The notes beneath the pieces are model-generated. The model was not told the DNA's origin, made no database searches, and worked only from the letters and a program-made list of their open reading frames with translations. The position numbers and the translations under genes are program-made. Shown piece by piece: positions 49,071-60,466 of a stretch of DNA of 64,000 nucleotides; the first letter of the stretch is position 1, and each line of letters starts with the position of its first letter. This stretch comes from Desmodus rotundus. Taxonomy: Eukaryota; Chordata; Mammalia; Chiroptera; Phyllostomidae. The stretch covers positions 69,710,097 through 69,774,096 of the forward strand of contig NC_071392.1 in NCBI RefSeq assembly GCF_022682495.2. Direction: 5' to 3'.

Positions 49071-50019
49071 GAGAGGGTTGGGGGTGGGGTGGGGTGAGGA
49101 TTAGACACGCAGCAGCCTGAGGCAGAAAAAAGATGTGGGGGGATCTAAGTGAGTTTTAAACGTATTTATGACAAATGGGTCTTTACTCTTAATTTGTAAA
49201 AGGGCTTGATATGGGCAATTCCTAAACATTTTGGTGATTGTATGACATAAATCAGAGAGCTTCTCTGTTTTCCCTCCTGCCAGCTTATGATTAAGGTTTT
49301 CTTGGGTGGCTAAATTAGATGCCATTTATCTATTTGATGTCCAAAGTTTTTCCCCTCTTTTAGTTGTCCATATGGTTTTGTCTTCTGAAAAATAATGTTT
49401 TGTTATTTTATTTCGGGTCTGAGACAACACTGAGGCAGACATGCATCAATTTGCTGTCTTGAACCAGAAGTCCCTCATTTATGTTTAGTTTACTTTGCCT
49501 TATTATTGTATCTGTGTCTCTGAAATGCACTTCTGGAATACAGCAGGACCTAAACAGATACGCTTCTATGTAAGAGTTATTAACAGTACTGTGGTAAGTA
49601 ATTTATATTCTTTCTAAGTTTTAACGTAAGAGAGGAAGGAAGATCATTTGGTAGAATCCTGATGAAAATCCTCAGGGACAATTTTTAAATTTTTCTAAAT
49701 TTGCCTATGTGGAACCTAAAATTTATTCTGTTTTTTATTTTAGTCCCATTTGCTGTTATCCAATATTCTATGGGGGGGAAAAAGAACTGGCAAAATTTAT
49801 ATAAACTACAAACATCAAAAGGGAATATAAAAGTCAGCTCAAAATGTCTAGACCAATTCCTTTCAGGTCTTGTCCTCAGGACATCAAGGAAATAAAAGCT
49901 AAAAAGGATTACACAGTACATCTTTACAAATTATTAAAAGAGGATGTGCATTCAGGAGAAATAGAGAACAAAACTGAGAGACAGGGAATTAACACAACAA
50001 GTTATGCGGACAACTGTCT

Positions 50020-50450
50020 TTCCCTGCTTCCCTGTATTTGCTGGGTGGCAGTGAGGGGGGTTGAACTCCCCTGGTGGGTGGCTCCGATCAGGCTAATCCA
50101 ATCATGGTGACCCCACTGCTCCTGACTGGCTGAGGTATCCACTGCACGGGTGTCCTCTGGCCACTGGGTTTGGTTCAGGGCTGGCCCGTGATCTATACAT
50201 AGGGCAAATGCGATGTGAGGGGTAGGTTGCTGGGGTCTTCTACCAAGACTTCATGATCCTAAGAGAGTATCATAGAAAGATATGGCCTCCACTGCTTCAT
50301 TTGAAAAACGGCAGGTATGGATGTGAGGCCAAGGAATACTGTGGTCTTACTATGAATCTGGGGAAGAAGCCACCCATGAAGGAGGATAGTTATGTGAGAA
50401 TCATAAGAAAACAGAGAGCTATGGCTACTGAATTCAGCCTGTCTTGAAGT
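50020..50450 (+). repeat. Unclassified, possibly an ancient LTR or MER-type repeat
   Basis: Moderately GC-rich stretch with GGCTAATCCAATCATGGTGA, GGTTCAGGGCTGGCCCGTGA and GAAGAAGCCACCCATGAAGG, which has the look of an old LTR-type repeat. I cannot name it. It contains a 64-codon open stretch (50253-50447) that looks incidental. Confidence 0.3.
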
Positions 50451-51054
50451 TCCCCCTACCTGAGATCAACAGGTAAGTGAGCATGTACATTTGTTTAAAC
50501 CAGTTTGAGGTAGGATCTGTTACTTGAGATGAAAGCATTGATACAAATAACATAGATATTGAATTGAATGACAAGCTCTGTCTCAATGTCAAAAAGTGGA
50601 TAACTATGTGTGACAGAAAGACACAACAAATTTAAGGGTCTCTATACAATCTAAGAGACAGTACTCTTAACAACTGCAAATGCAGAAACATTCTCTGCAA
50701 ATGCAAAAGTCTTCCTCCTGTCTCAGTTATATTTATTAAAAAAGAGCAGAGAATTTAGTTTTAACCCTGTAGGTTGAATTCTACTATGCTCCTAAGAATA
50801 GCGTTAACTAATGTGAGTCTATTAGTCTTTTAAGCAAAACAATTTCCCAACGTGAGACTGCCCCATGCACTGCATTCCTAAACCCAGCACTAAATCACTG
50901 TCCCTGTGCCTGGTCACTGCGACAGTGAAAATCCTCCCTCATTCACTTACCTTCAGGTGGTAGTACCAGCCCCAGTTCAAATCACTAATGTAGGGGAACA
51001 GACGCACGGCATAACCTCTGAGCATTTCTTCCTTCAAGGTTATTTAAAAATCAC

Positions 51055-51125
51055 AGAGTATAAGCTTTTCATATTACAAATAAGGAAACTGAGGCCCAGA
51101 GCAGGTAGGCCTATACCATTCAAAT
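51055..51125 (-). repeat. MIR core fragment
   Basis: ATTACAAATAAGGAAACTGA followed by GGCCCAGAGCAGGTAGG is the minus-strand MIR core. Confidence 0.75.
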
Positions 51126-51378
51126 GATTAAATAACAGTATTTTCAAACTGTTAAAGGGAAATATTAACTGAGTTTTATTTTTTCAGGAAGTTCACAGGG
51201 AATGATTCCAAATCACATACCTTCAATATGGCAGGCATGCTGCAAGATGCAGAATGTGGACATGGCAACATTTTATAGGATCTGATGATAAGAGTGATAG
51301 GAAAGGAAATGTACTGACATATTTCTATTTTTAACCATTAGGTTCTGTGGAGCTGAATATAATCAGGGAAAAAGAGAT

Positions 51379-51950
51379 ATGAGGGGGGACCCAATGAAAC
51401 CCAGAATTATCTTCTGGAGAGCAGGCCCCTTAGTACAGGCTTCCCCTGCTAGGTGAGTGTTCTAGGAACCCATCTGTATCAGTGCACCAGCTGGCATTGT
51501 TGTGAAAGCCTGCGCTTGGCTTCAGGGAATTTTTTTGAAGACTCTTTCAGTGCATTTGCCCATTTCATGGTGGGTGATTTATGTGCTCACGTGCCCATAG
51601 CACACTGAGGGTTCAGCACTTATTGACCAAAAATGGCATGACCCCCATGTCCCACCCTCCATATTCACTTGATCTCATACCCAACACATTTATTTTTGTC
51701 TCCCCAATGAAAAAAGTCTTCAAAAGAAAATATTTTGCTGATGTGGAAGAGGTGAAACAAAAAATGTCAGAAGCACTAAAAGACATCAAAAATCAATGAG
51801 TTTAAGAATTGTTCTGAGCAGTGGAAAAAACATCTCAACAGGTGTACTGCATCAATTGGAGAGTACTTTGAATATGACTGAAGTTTAAACATATAAGAAT
51901 AAATACACAATTTTTTATAAGTAAATTCCTTTTTTGGGTTACCCCTGACA
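51379..51950 (+). mobile_element. Second mariner-type transposon, internally deleted
   Basis: Left end GAGGGGGGACCCAATGAAAC pairs with the complement of the right end, AGGGGTAACCCAAAAAAGGA. TA dinucleotides are near both borders. The element is about 570 bp and belongs to a different mariner family from 13803-14456, as the ends differ. The transposase is reduced to a C-terminal relic. Confidence 0.8.
51581..51799 (+). pseudogene. Mariner transposase, C-terminal relic (second family)
   Basis: HLLTKNGMTPMSHPPYSLDL corresponds to the PPYSPDLAPxD block, but here PYSLDLIPNT has lost the final catalytic acidic residue. FVSPMKKVFKRKYFADVEEV and ALKDIKNQ follow the family order before a stop at 51797. 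Degraded sequence of the transposase tail continues to about 51880. Confidence 0.8.
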
Positions 51951-52091
51951 TTATCAAGATATTTACCTTTCACTCTACAAATGTATCAATAGTTAATTTT
52001 CTGAGCAAGGAAGTGTGCTGGGAACTCTGGTCTTTGCTCTCACAGAATGTAAATTTTAAAAATAAATAATGACTAAATAAATGTATATTAT

Positions 52092-52312
52092 GCCCTGGCT
52101 AGGTGGCTCAGTTGGTTGGAGCATCGTTCAGACACCAAAAGGTTGCAAGTTTGATTCCCAGTCAGAGCACATGCCTAGGTTGCAGGTTTGATCCAGACTG
52201 GAGCATGTACAGGAGGCAACCAATAGATACTTCTCTCTCTCTCCACTCCTCTCTCTCTAAATCAATAAAAATAGCCTCAGGTGAGGATAAAAAAAGAAAA
52301 AGAAATGTGTAC
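52092..52312 (+). mobile_element. VES SINE, second sub-form
   Basis: GCCCTGGCTAGGTGGCTCAG, TTGGTTGGAGCATCGTTCAG and AAGTTTGATTCCCAGTCAGA, a CT-rich segment, then AGCCTCAGGTGAGGAT before an A-rich tail. The CAGGTGAGGAT end marks a form distinct from the copies at 21103, 38394 and 42919. AAATGTATATTA and AAATGTGTACCA are possible imperfect target-site duplications. Confidence 0.9.
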
Positions 52313-52712
52313 CATAACCATGTAATAAGTGCAGAGTACAGGTAAAACGTCAGCTTTTCTGCTCTGCTGGATTAACTGAGAAAGGTTCTGCTTTGAAGGG
52401 GGGACTGGAGAGTCTCCGTGCCTGATGATAACACAAAGAGAGGGAGGAACAGCCACAGAGCAAGGGCAGAGGCTATGCAAGGAGGAAACACACACACAGC
52501 AAGCAAGACATGCAGTGGAGAGGACATTGCAGGGACAGGGGCCTGTGTACCTGATCAGTGAAACTAGACGGCAGGCGGAGAAGCAGAGCACAGACTGGTG
52601 AATGTAGAAAGGCTACTACTGATTGTCGACTAGTTGCAGAAAGATATTTGTAAGGGATCAGAAGGGTTGAGTGAATAAAGCAAATACTTGTATTAATGAA
52701 GAGAGTATATAC

Positions 52713-52814
52713 CGGAAATGGCTTATCTGATTTTCTAAAAGGAAAGACAGTCTCTCTTTTATTTCCTCAAATTTCTCTTTTTCTTCCACAGAAACTGTTC
52801 CGATTCCATCAGGC
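52713..52814 (-). CDS. CADPS2: CADPS2 coding exon A (internal, 102 nt)
   Basis: CADPS2 (CAPS2) is a cytosolic and vesicle-associated protein that primes dense-core vesicles for calcium-triggered exocytosis, for example of neurotrophins. On the minus strand a pyrimidine-rich acceptor ending TTTTTCAG precedes base 52814, and a GTATAT donor follows base 52713. The exon reads one base of a split codon, 33 full codons and two bases of an Arg codon. It opens [20 protein letters not shown] and closes ENQISHF. This matches the stretch just before the MUN/MHD1 region of CAPS proteins as I remember it. The split Arg codon (CG plus A) is completed exactly by exon B. CADPS2 is preferred over its paralogue CADPS from residues further along (exons C and D). 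No stop or frameshift is present. Confidence 0.88.
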
Positions 52815-53406
52815 CTGAAAAACAATCAGAGTAAGTAATTTATATTGATAGAACATTTACTTTTAAATATTTTATAGCTCTATCTATATATACATATATT
52901 TTCCTGAAAAATCAAAATAATTACAGAAAATGTGTATAGGTCTATAGTATACATATAATTGTGTCTATAGTGAAAATTCATTGGAGATATTTGTAGCTTT
53001 TTGCTTCATAATTTGACCCAGAATAAATGGAATTATTCTCTTTTAGATAGCCTTCAAGGTAAAGGATTACAATGAGTATTTTCCAGATCTACAGAAAACA
53101 ATGACTAGTCCTTGAGAATGGCAGTGAAAAGTGCTTTATACCAGTATCAAATATTTGCCTCATTAAATGAATACCCTTTGAATGGAAATATTAAAAAAAA
53201 ATACTGAATGCAAGCTAAAATGTCTTAACTGCTTCTCTTCCAAATTAAGCTAGTATGATAAAGGGGATTTAATTTTAATTGTTGAAAGCAACATAGCCAT
53301 TTTGGTTCAGATACAATTAATGGCTTACTCTTTCACTTTTTTTGTTTATTTTAATTTGTGAGCATATAAATACAAATAAATATTTGAATAAACACATACA
53401 GAGAGG

Positions 53407-55333
53407 CTAACATGGGGATTCTGGCCAAGATCCAGGTGTAGGTAGATACACTTTGCCTCTTTGCACAACCAAAAGATGGACAACAAATTCAAAAACAAAA
53501 AACAACCAGAACTGCCAGAAAATCAAACTGTATGGAAGTTCGACAACCAAGGAGTTAAAGAAGAAACATTCATACAGACTGGTAGGAGCGGTGCAGACAG
53601 GCAGCTGTGGAGAAGAGGACTCGGGGCAAAGTGGCAGCTTGAGGACTGGGGCAGGCAAGGTAGTGGCTGGTGGAGCAGGCAGGCCGGTCCCACACTTGTG
53701 AGTGGATAAACTGGGAGGAAAATCTGGGGAGCCAGACAGACTGAGCAACCCAGGGTTCCAGCATGGGGAAATAAAGCCTCAAAACCTCTGACTGAAAAAA
53801 CCTGTGGGGCTTGAGGAGGCAGGAGAAACTCCCAGCCTCACAGAAGAGTTCCTTGGAGAGACCCACAGGGTCCTAAAATGTACACAAACCCACCCACCTG
53901 GGAATCAGCACCAGAAGGGCCCAATTCGCTTGTGGGTAGTGGAGGAAGTGACTGAAAGTCAGCAGAAAGCTGAGCAAGCAGCACTGTTCCTTCCCAGACC
54001 CCTCCCCCACATACAGCCTCACAAAGCAGCAATGTGGGTTGCCCCACCCTGGTGAACACCTAAGGCTACTCTCCTTACCACATTAACAGGTGCGCCGAGA
54101 CACAAAAATACGGCCCAAATGAAAGAACAGATCAAAGCTCCAGAAATACACAACTAAGCGATGAAGAGGTAGACAGCCTATCAGAAGCAAAGTTCAAAAC
54201 ACTGGTAATCAGGATGCTCACAGAAATGGTTGAGTATGGTTGCAAAGTAGAGGAAAAAGTGAAGGCTATGCAAAGTGAAATGAAGGAAAGCGTACAGGGA
54301 ACCAACAGTGACAGGAAGGAAACCAGGACTCAGAACAGCGGTTTGGAGCAGAAGGAAGAAATAAACATTCAACCAGAACAGAATGAAAAAATAAGAATTC
54401 AAAAAAATGAGGAGAGGCTTAGGAACCTCCAGGACAACTTTAAATGTTCCAATATCTGAATCATAAGGGTGCCAGAAGGAGAAGAGGAAGAGCAAGAAAT
54501 TGAAAACATAATGGAGATTTTCCCTAATCTGGCAAAGGAAATAAATAGACTTCCAGGAAGCTCAGAGAGTCCCAAAGAAGTTGGACCCAAGGAAACACAC
54601 ACCAAGGTACATTATAATACATTACCCAAGATTAAAGATAAGGAGGGAATCTTACAAGCAGCAAGAGAAAAGGAGACAGTTACCTACAAAGGAGTTCCCA
54701 TAAGAGTGCCAGCTGATTTCTCAACAGAAACCTTACAGGCAAGAAGGGGCTGGAAAGAAGTATTCCAAGTCCTGAAAGGCAAGGACCTACGTCCAAGATT
54801 ACTGTATCCAGCAAAGCTGTCATTTAGAATGGAAGGACAGATAAAGTGCTTCTCAGATAAGGTCAAGTTAAAGGAGTTCATCGTCACCAAGTCCTTATTA
54901 TATGAAATGCTAAAGGGACTTACCTAAGAAAAAGAAGATGATGAAAACTATGAACAATGAAGTGACAACAAACTCACAACTATCAACAACTGAGCCTAAA
55001 AAAACAAAAATAAAAACAAACTCAGCAAACAACTAGAGCAGGAACAGAGTCACAGAAATGGAGATCACATGGAGGGATATCAGTGGGGAGAGGGAGTGGT
55101 GAGAATGGGGGAAAGGTACAGGGAATAAGAAGCATAATTGGTAGGTACAAAATAGACAGGGGTGGTTAAGAATAGTATGGGAAATGGAGAAGCCAAAGAA
55201 TTTATATGTATGACCCATGGACATGAACTAAAGCAGGGGAATGCTGGTGGGAGGGGCATTGCAGAACAGAGTGGAATACAGGGAAGAAATAATGGGACAA
55301 CTGTAATAGCATCAATAAAATATATTTAAAAAA
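53407..55333 (+). mobile_element. HAL1-like element, copy 3 (left arm of inverted pair)
   Basis: Flanked by ACAGAGAGG at 53398-53406 and 55334-55342. Its 5' end is CTAACATGGGGATTCTGGCC. A GC-rich 5' UTR, split ORF1 (54109-54927), 3' UTR and AATAAAATATATTTAAA end follow; ORF2 is absent. From about 53446 to 55230 it is almost identical to the reverse complement of 60170-61950. The sites where I saw differences are 53538, 54453, 54882 and 55210. The outer about 30 bases at the 5' end and about 100 at the 3' end differ clearly. Confidence 0.92.
54109..54927 (+). pseudogene. ORF1 relic of HAL1-like copy 3
   Basis: Starts MKEQIKAPEIHN and stops. The coiled coil is open at 54214-54459 (MLTEMVEYGCKVEEKVKAMQ) up to TGA 54457-54459. 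The RRM and C-terminal parts are open for 152 codons at 54469-54927, with VPEGEEEEQEIENIMEIFPN then TYKGVPIRVPADFSTETLQA. Only the single TGA separates the two long parts. About ten residues are missing between IEN and IFPN compared with copy 2. Confidence 0.85.
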
Positions 55334-55728
55334 ACAGAGAGGAAAGATCAACTGTTTCAAGATTTTCATGCTGCACCAAATATCCCTATGGAATCAATGT
55401 AAATTTTCATTAGGACTTTTAAAAGTAGCTATAAAGATGAAACGAATCTTCTTTTACTAAGATTGAGATATAAAATATAATATATATCTAATAGCAGGGA
55501 TTTAGAATTTATTATATATCAATTTAAGTATCTTTTGGTATAGCAATCATCTAAAATTCTGAAAATACAAATTTTAATTTTGTTAACACAGAGAAAAAGG
55601 TATAATAATTTCATTTTCATTTCAAAATCTATATATCTCAAGAAAATATACCTTTTTGCATTTGATAGTTAACACCAACCATTTCTTCCCCTATTAGCTC
55701 ATTTTTTCTAAAAAAAAAAATATGTATC

Positions 55729-55907
55729 TCCTCACCCGAGGACATTTTTTCATTGCTTTTAGAGAGCAAAGAAGGGAGAGAGAGGAACACAGATGAGAGA
55801 GAGATGCCTCAATGGTCGCCTCCCATTCATGTCCGGACCAGAGATCAAACTCGCAGCCCCTGGTGACAGGGTGACACTCCAACCAACTGAGACACATCAG
55901 CCAGGGT
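55729..55907 (-). mobile_element. VES SINE, second sub-form
   Basis: Starts CTCCTCACCCGAGGACATTT (complement of the GTGAGGA tail form) and ends CACATCAGCCAGGGTC. Same sub-form as 52092, more diverged. Confidence 0.85.
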
Positions 55908-57389
55908 CAAAGATTGTGTTTTAATTCCCAAAAGTCTTGTGCATTTCCTTCCAACTTACTCATTTTTAATGGTTTTTTGTAAGTAAAAACAAGTACTGTG
56001 AAAAGCCAAAGAACACCCCAAACTCAAACTGTTAAAATAACTTTCCACTAATATTTTTATTTGATATTCCCATTGTTTTTTAAAATAAATATATATGTGT
56101 GTGTGCACCTATGATACTTGTAAACTAGTCAATTAGGAAAAAAAACAATTAAGTGTTAAAGTTATACCTGTATCTCATTGACATAAAGACCTTTTATTTA
56201 TATCAAAGCATCATTTGAGTTTCCAGTTTTTTTCCAATATAGAGGAAATCATTTATTTCAGAAATTCACATGCTGCTAGAATTTATGCTTTGGAAATATT
56301 TCTTAAAATTACATTTTGCTTCTAAATAGGGAAAGACCAATAATTTAACTACCTAATCAGAATAATACATCACACTTTTTTCCATCAGAATGCATTTGAG
56401 TGTTAACTGCAGAAAAACTTGTGGCAAAATATTGGTCGTTCTAATATTTTTAGGAAGAAAATAAAATGTTGTCTATAAATTATAAAACAATAAAATATGA
56501 GCCAGCTCCAATGTTTTATAATAATTGAATAATGGATTTTTTCACATCTTACTTCAGAGCCAATCCTCATTGAGCAAACGACAGCACAAAACCCAGACTG
56601 TAACCTATGAACGAATGCATATTGACAATGATCACAAAAGTTCAACTGGGCAGTTCTACATAATCATCCATTTGGAATTTGGGCATTCTGACAAAAACTG
56701 TAACTACATTGTATTATGTAGTAGGTAGCAATAAAAACTCATACCGCAAAGTTGCAGGTGGTTATTTCACTAAATTCACCCACACAAACCTGATGGAAAA
56801 GAGCAAGAACTTGTTCTGATAATTCCCATGCCCTTTGACTTTGCTCTCTGACAGATGCCACATGGTTATATTTGAGTAAATTTAACTGTTTGCTTCAACT
56901 GTCACTACAGTGACAGAGCAAGTTGACCTGTCATATTAAACTTCCCTGGGTCCATTGCCTACCTATGGAACACAGCCAGTGGTCCAGGCAATGAAAAATG
57001 AGAAAGGTAACATCAGGGGAACATCACTTATATCAACCTTCACTAAGATTAACCTATTATACACAGCGAAGGGTCGTCATTTTACTGGTGCATTACTAAA
57101 TTTGGTACACACCTGACAGGTTAAATAGAACATTTAATATTTTGGAATTGCTCTTATTCACATGTAATTATTTTATTGTAGACATAAGACCATTTACTGA
57201 ATATTAGGTATATGAAGTGGCATTCTATATCAAAATTATTGAGAGTAAGTGGCAACTTTGTTGCGGTCAAGCCTAAAGGTAACAGCTCTTTCTAAAATCA
57301 TTCTTCCTAATAAATGCAAATATTTCCTGTCTCATCAGTATATTCCTGCTATGGTTATTATTAAAACAAACATAGCAATTATCAATTAC

Positions 57390-57590
57390 AAAATGTTAAA
57401 TATGTGCCTGGTACTGTGCCAGCTGTCTTATATGTGTGACAATGGGGGTGCTCATAGCAATCCTTTCTCTCTGCAAGGAAGGGGGCTGCTAGAGTTCAAA
57501 AAGGTTAGGCTGCCTCCCAAATGTCACACAGCTGGTTAAGTGCTGGAGCTTGGACTTTTGCATTCCAAAGCCAATGCCCTATTTTTTTCC
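57390..57590 (-). repeat. MIR SINE relic
   Basis: ATGTGCCTGGTACTGTGCCA, ATGTCACACAGCTGGTTAAG and GGAGCTTGGACTTTTGCATT are minus-strand MIR landmarks. Confidence 0.8.
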
Positions 57591-57799
57591 CATTTTTCAC
57601 AGAAAATAATAAAGAGCAATTTTTAAAAATCCTATTAGAAAATGAAAGCTTTATCTGAGAAGCAATGATGGTGGAACTATTTCTAAATATATGTACTTCA
57701 GACATTTTCTATGTTACTTGTACTATAAGAAAAAGAACTTAAAAACCAATAAAATTTAAAATATTACCTACCATTGAATCAGTGAGTCAATCAAAAAAT

Positions 57800-59675
57800 A
57801 GTGTAAGGAGAGGTGTGGAGACACAGAGGAGCACAGAGAGGTGTGGCGACATGGAACGGGTGGTCCCACAGCCACGTGTGGTAGATAAAAATCAGTAGGG
57901 ATACCTCGGGGGTGAGGCATCCAGCCCCAGACCAGAAGACCCACCCTAGGGTTCCAGTACCAGGAGGTTAAGTCCCCATAACTTCTGGCGGTAAAAACCA
58001 GTGGGGGTTGGGGCAATGGAAGAAACTGTAGAATTCTCGGGAGTCTCCTGTTACAGGGTGTGCAACAGATGCCTTTAGGACTCACTCAGACTCACCCCCT
58101 CTGGGATTCAGCACAAGGGCAACATCTGGAAGGGCACCACTGGCATACAGGGAGAAATTGAAGCATCTGGCAATGGGGTAAGTGCTGGGAAACAGTTTCC
58201 TTCCAGACAAAACTTCAGAGGCCAGACAGTGGCACTGTCCCCTCTCAAAATCCTCCTCCACACAGAGCCACAGAGCAGTGTGACATGGATTGTTCCGTCC
58301 TGGTGATTACCTAAGGCTCCACTCCATATAACTTACAGGTGCACTTTTCTACAATAGGCCATGCTACTAAGACCAGGAGTCAAAGCAGCTCTACCTAATA
58401 CACAGAAACAAACACAGGGAAACTGCCAAAATGAGGAGACAAAGGAATATGGACCAGTTGAAAGAACAGAACAAAACGTTAGAAAAAGAACTAAATGAAA
58501 TGGAGATAAGCAATCTATCAGATGCAGAATTCGAAACACCAGTTACCAGGATGCTCAAGAAACTCATTGGGTACTTCAACAGCATAAAAAATGACCCAGG
58601 CAGAAATGATGGTTACATTAAGTGAAATAAAGAAAAATCTATAGGGAACCAAAGGTGGGGGGGATGAAGCCAAGAATCAAATCAATGATTTGGAACAAAA
58701 GGAAGAAAAAAGCATTCAACCAGAATAGCAAGAAGAAAAAAAATTCAAAAAAAAAATGAGGATAAGCTCTGGGACATCTTCAAACATACCAACATCTGAA
58801 TCATAGAGGAGCCAGAAGGATAAGAGGAAGAGCAAGAAATTGAAAATTTATTTGAAAAAATAATGAAAGAAAACTTTCCTAATTTGGTGAAGGAAATAGA
58901 CATACAAGTCCAGGAAGCACAAAGAGTCCCAAACAAGATGAACCTAGAGGACCACACCAAGACACATCATAATTAAAATGTTAAAGATTAAAGATAAAGA
59001 GAGAATCTTAAAAGCAGCAAGAGAAACCCACACAGGAGTTCCCATAAGACTGTCTGTCAGCTAGTTTCTGAAAAAAAACCTCTGCAGGTTAGATGGGACT
59101 GGCACGAAGTTATGAAAAGTGATGAAAAGCAAGGACCTACAACCTAGATTATTCTATCCAGCAAAGCTATCTTTTAGAATCAAAGGGCAAATAATGTGCT
59201 TCCCAGACAAGGTAAAACTAAAGGAGTTCATCATCACCAAGTCCTTATTATATGAAGTGCTAAAGGGAATTATATAAGAAAAAGAAGATCAAAACTATGA
59301 ACATTGAAATGGCACTAAATTCACAACTATCAACAAATGAATCTAAAAAACAAACTAAGCAAACAAGCAGAACAGAAGCAAAATTATAGACATGGAGATC
59401 ATCTGGAGGGTTTTCACTTGGGTAGGGGAAGGGGGACAATGGGGGAAAAGGTGCAGGGATTAAGAAGTACAAATTGGTAGGTACAAAATAGACAGGGGGA
59501 TGTTAAAACAGGATAGGAAATGGAGTAGCCAAAGAAATTGTATGCATGACCCATGGACATGAACTAAGGTGAGGGGGGATGGCTGGAAGGAATGGGGCTA
59601 ATGGGTGGAGTAGGGCAAAGGGGAAAAATTTGAACAACTGTAATAGCATAATCAATAAAATATATTTTTAAAAAA
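57800..59675 (+). mobile_element. HAL1-like element, copy 4 (older)
   Basis: Plus-strand ORF1-only element with a divergent 5' UTR, ORF1 about 58431-59270, a 3' UTR and an AATAAAATATATTTTTAAAA end. It is clearly more diverged from copies 2, 3 and 5 than those are from each other. It lies between the arms of the inverted pair. Target-site duplications were not found. Confidence 0.85.
58431..59270 (+). pseudogene. ORF1 relic of HAL1-like copy 4
   Basis: Opens MRRQRNMDQLKEQNKTLEKE, then LNEMEISNLSDAEFETPVTR, an L1 ORF1 N-terminus closer to the L1 at 406 than to copies 2 and 3. It stops at 58625. The shared TGA lies at 58797-58799, followed by another stop after PEGG-type sequence (TAA near 58820) and further frame breaks. 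Confidence 0.75.
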
Positions 59676-59828
59676 GAAAGTCCTATAATGTGCTCTTTAA
59701 TTCACTACAAAATATGTACTTGCAGAAGCCTTGAGAAGAACTTAAACTAGTTATATTTTATGAATACTTATTGAGTAGACTCAGGGTAATAAGAGAATTC
59801 AAAAAGGCTTTATAAACTCATTATAATT

Positions 59829-59995
59829 TTAAAAATATATTTTATTGATTATGTGATTAGAGTTTTCCCATTTTTCTTTCTCCTTTATTCCCCCCTGCCC
59901 TGTACATCCCCCCCCCCCCCACCATTCTCCCACCTTAGTTAATGTCCATGGGTCATATATATAAGTTCTTTGGCTTCTCCATTTCCTGTATTATA
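59829..59995 (-). mobile_element. 5'-truncated HAL1-like/L1 3' end
   Basis: AAAATATATTTTATTGATTA, GTGATTAGAGTTTTCCCATT and GTCCATGGGTCATATATATA form the complement of the HAL1-like 3' UTR, with a C13 run near 59909. It is followed at once by the 3' end of copy 5 in the same orientation. Confidence 0.85.
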
Positions 59996-60063
59996 CTTTT
60001 TAAAAATATATATTTTATTGATTATTTTATTACAGTTTTCCCATTCCCATCCCTGTATTTCAT

Positions 60064-60102
60064 AGGCCGACACTCAATCCACTGAGCCACACTAGCCAGG
60101 GC
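60064..60102 (-). mobile_element. VES SINE head fragment inside HAL1-like 3' UTR
   Basis: About 39 bases, complement of GCCCTGGCTAGTGTGGCTCA and GTGGATTGAGTGTCGGCCTA, with no SINE body or A-tail. It lies between two parts of the 3' UTR of copy 5. Confidence 0.8.
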
Positions 60103-60466
60103 CCATTTTCACCCCTTTATTCTCCTCCTCACTGCACCCCCACTCCCACCGCATTTCCCGCTTTAGTTCATGTCCATGGGTCACACATATAAATTCTTTG
60201 GCTTCTCCATTTCCCATACTATTCTTAACCACCCCTGTCTATTTTGTACCTACCAATTATGCTTCTTATTCCCTGTACCTTTCCCCCATTCTCACCACTC
60301 CCTCTCCCCACTGATATCCCTCCATGTGATCTCCATTTCTGTGACTCTGTTCCTGCTCTAGTTGTTTGCTGAGTTTGTTTTTATTTTTGTTTTTTTAGGC
60401 TCAGTTGTTGATAGTTGTGAGTTTGTTGTCACTTCATTGTTCATAGTTTTCATCATCTTCTTTTTC

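Larger units (their letters stand above)
40376..52712 (-). other. CADPS2: CADPS2 intron between exons A and B (12.3 kb)
   Basis: Phase 2 intron, GTATAT to TTGAAG. It is mostly transposon relics: an old L1 with nested SINE and LTR, a palindromic-ended DNA element, L1 tails, a mariner and a VES SINE. Stretches 40376-42360, 46010-46310, 46665-47280, 49075-50020 and 50450-51050 show nothing I can name. Confidence 0.85.

Noticed and set aside
52789..52850. Plus-strand exon-like unit: TTTCTTCCACAG acceptor and GTAAGTAA donor around 41 bases
   Set aside because: It is the mirror of exon A. The minus-strand frame matches CAPS proteins and joins exon B in phase, whereas the plus-strand reading has no supporting neighbour.
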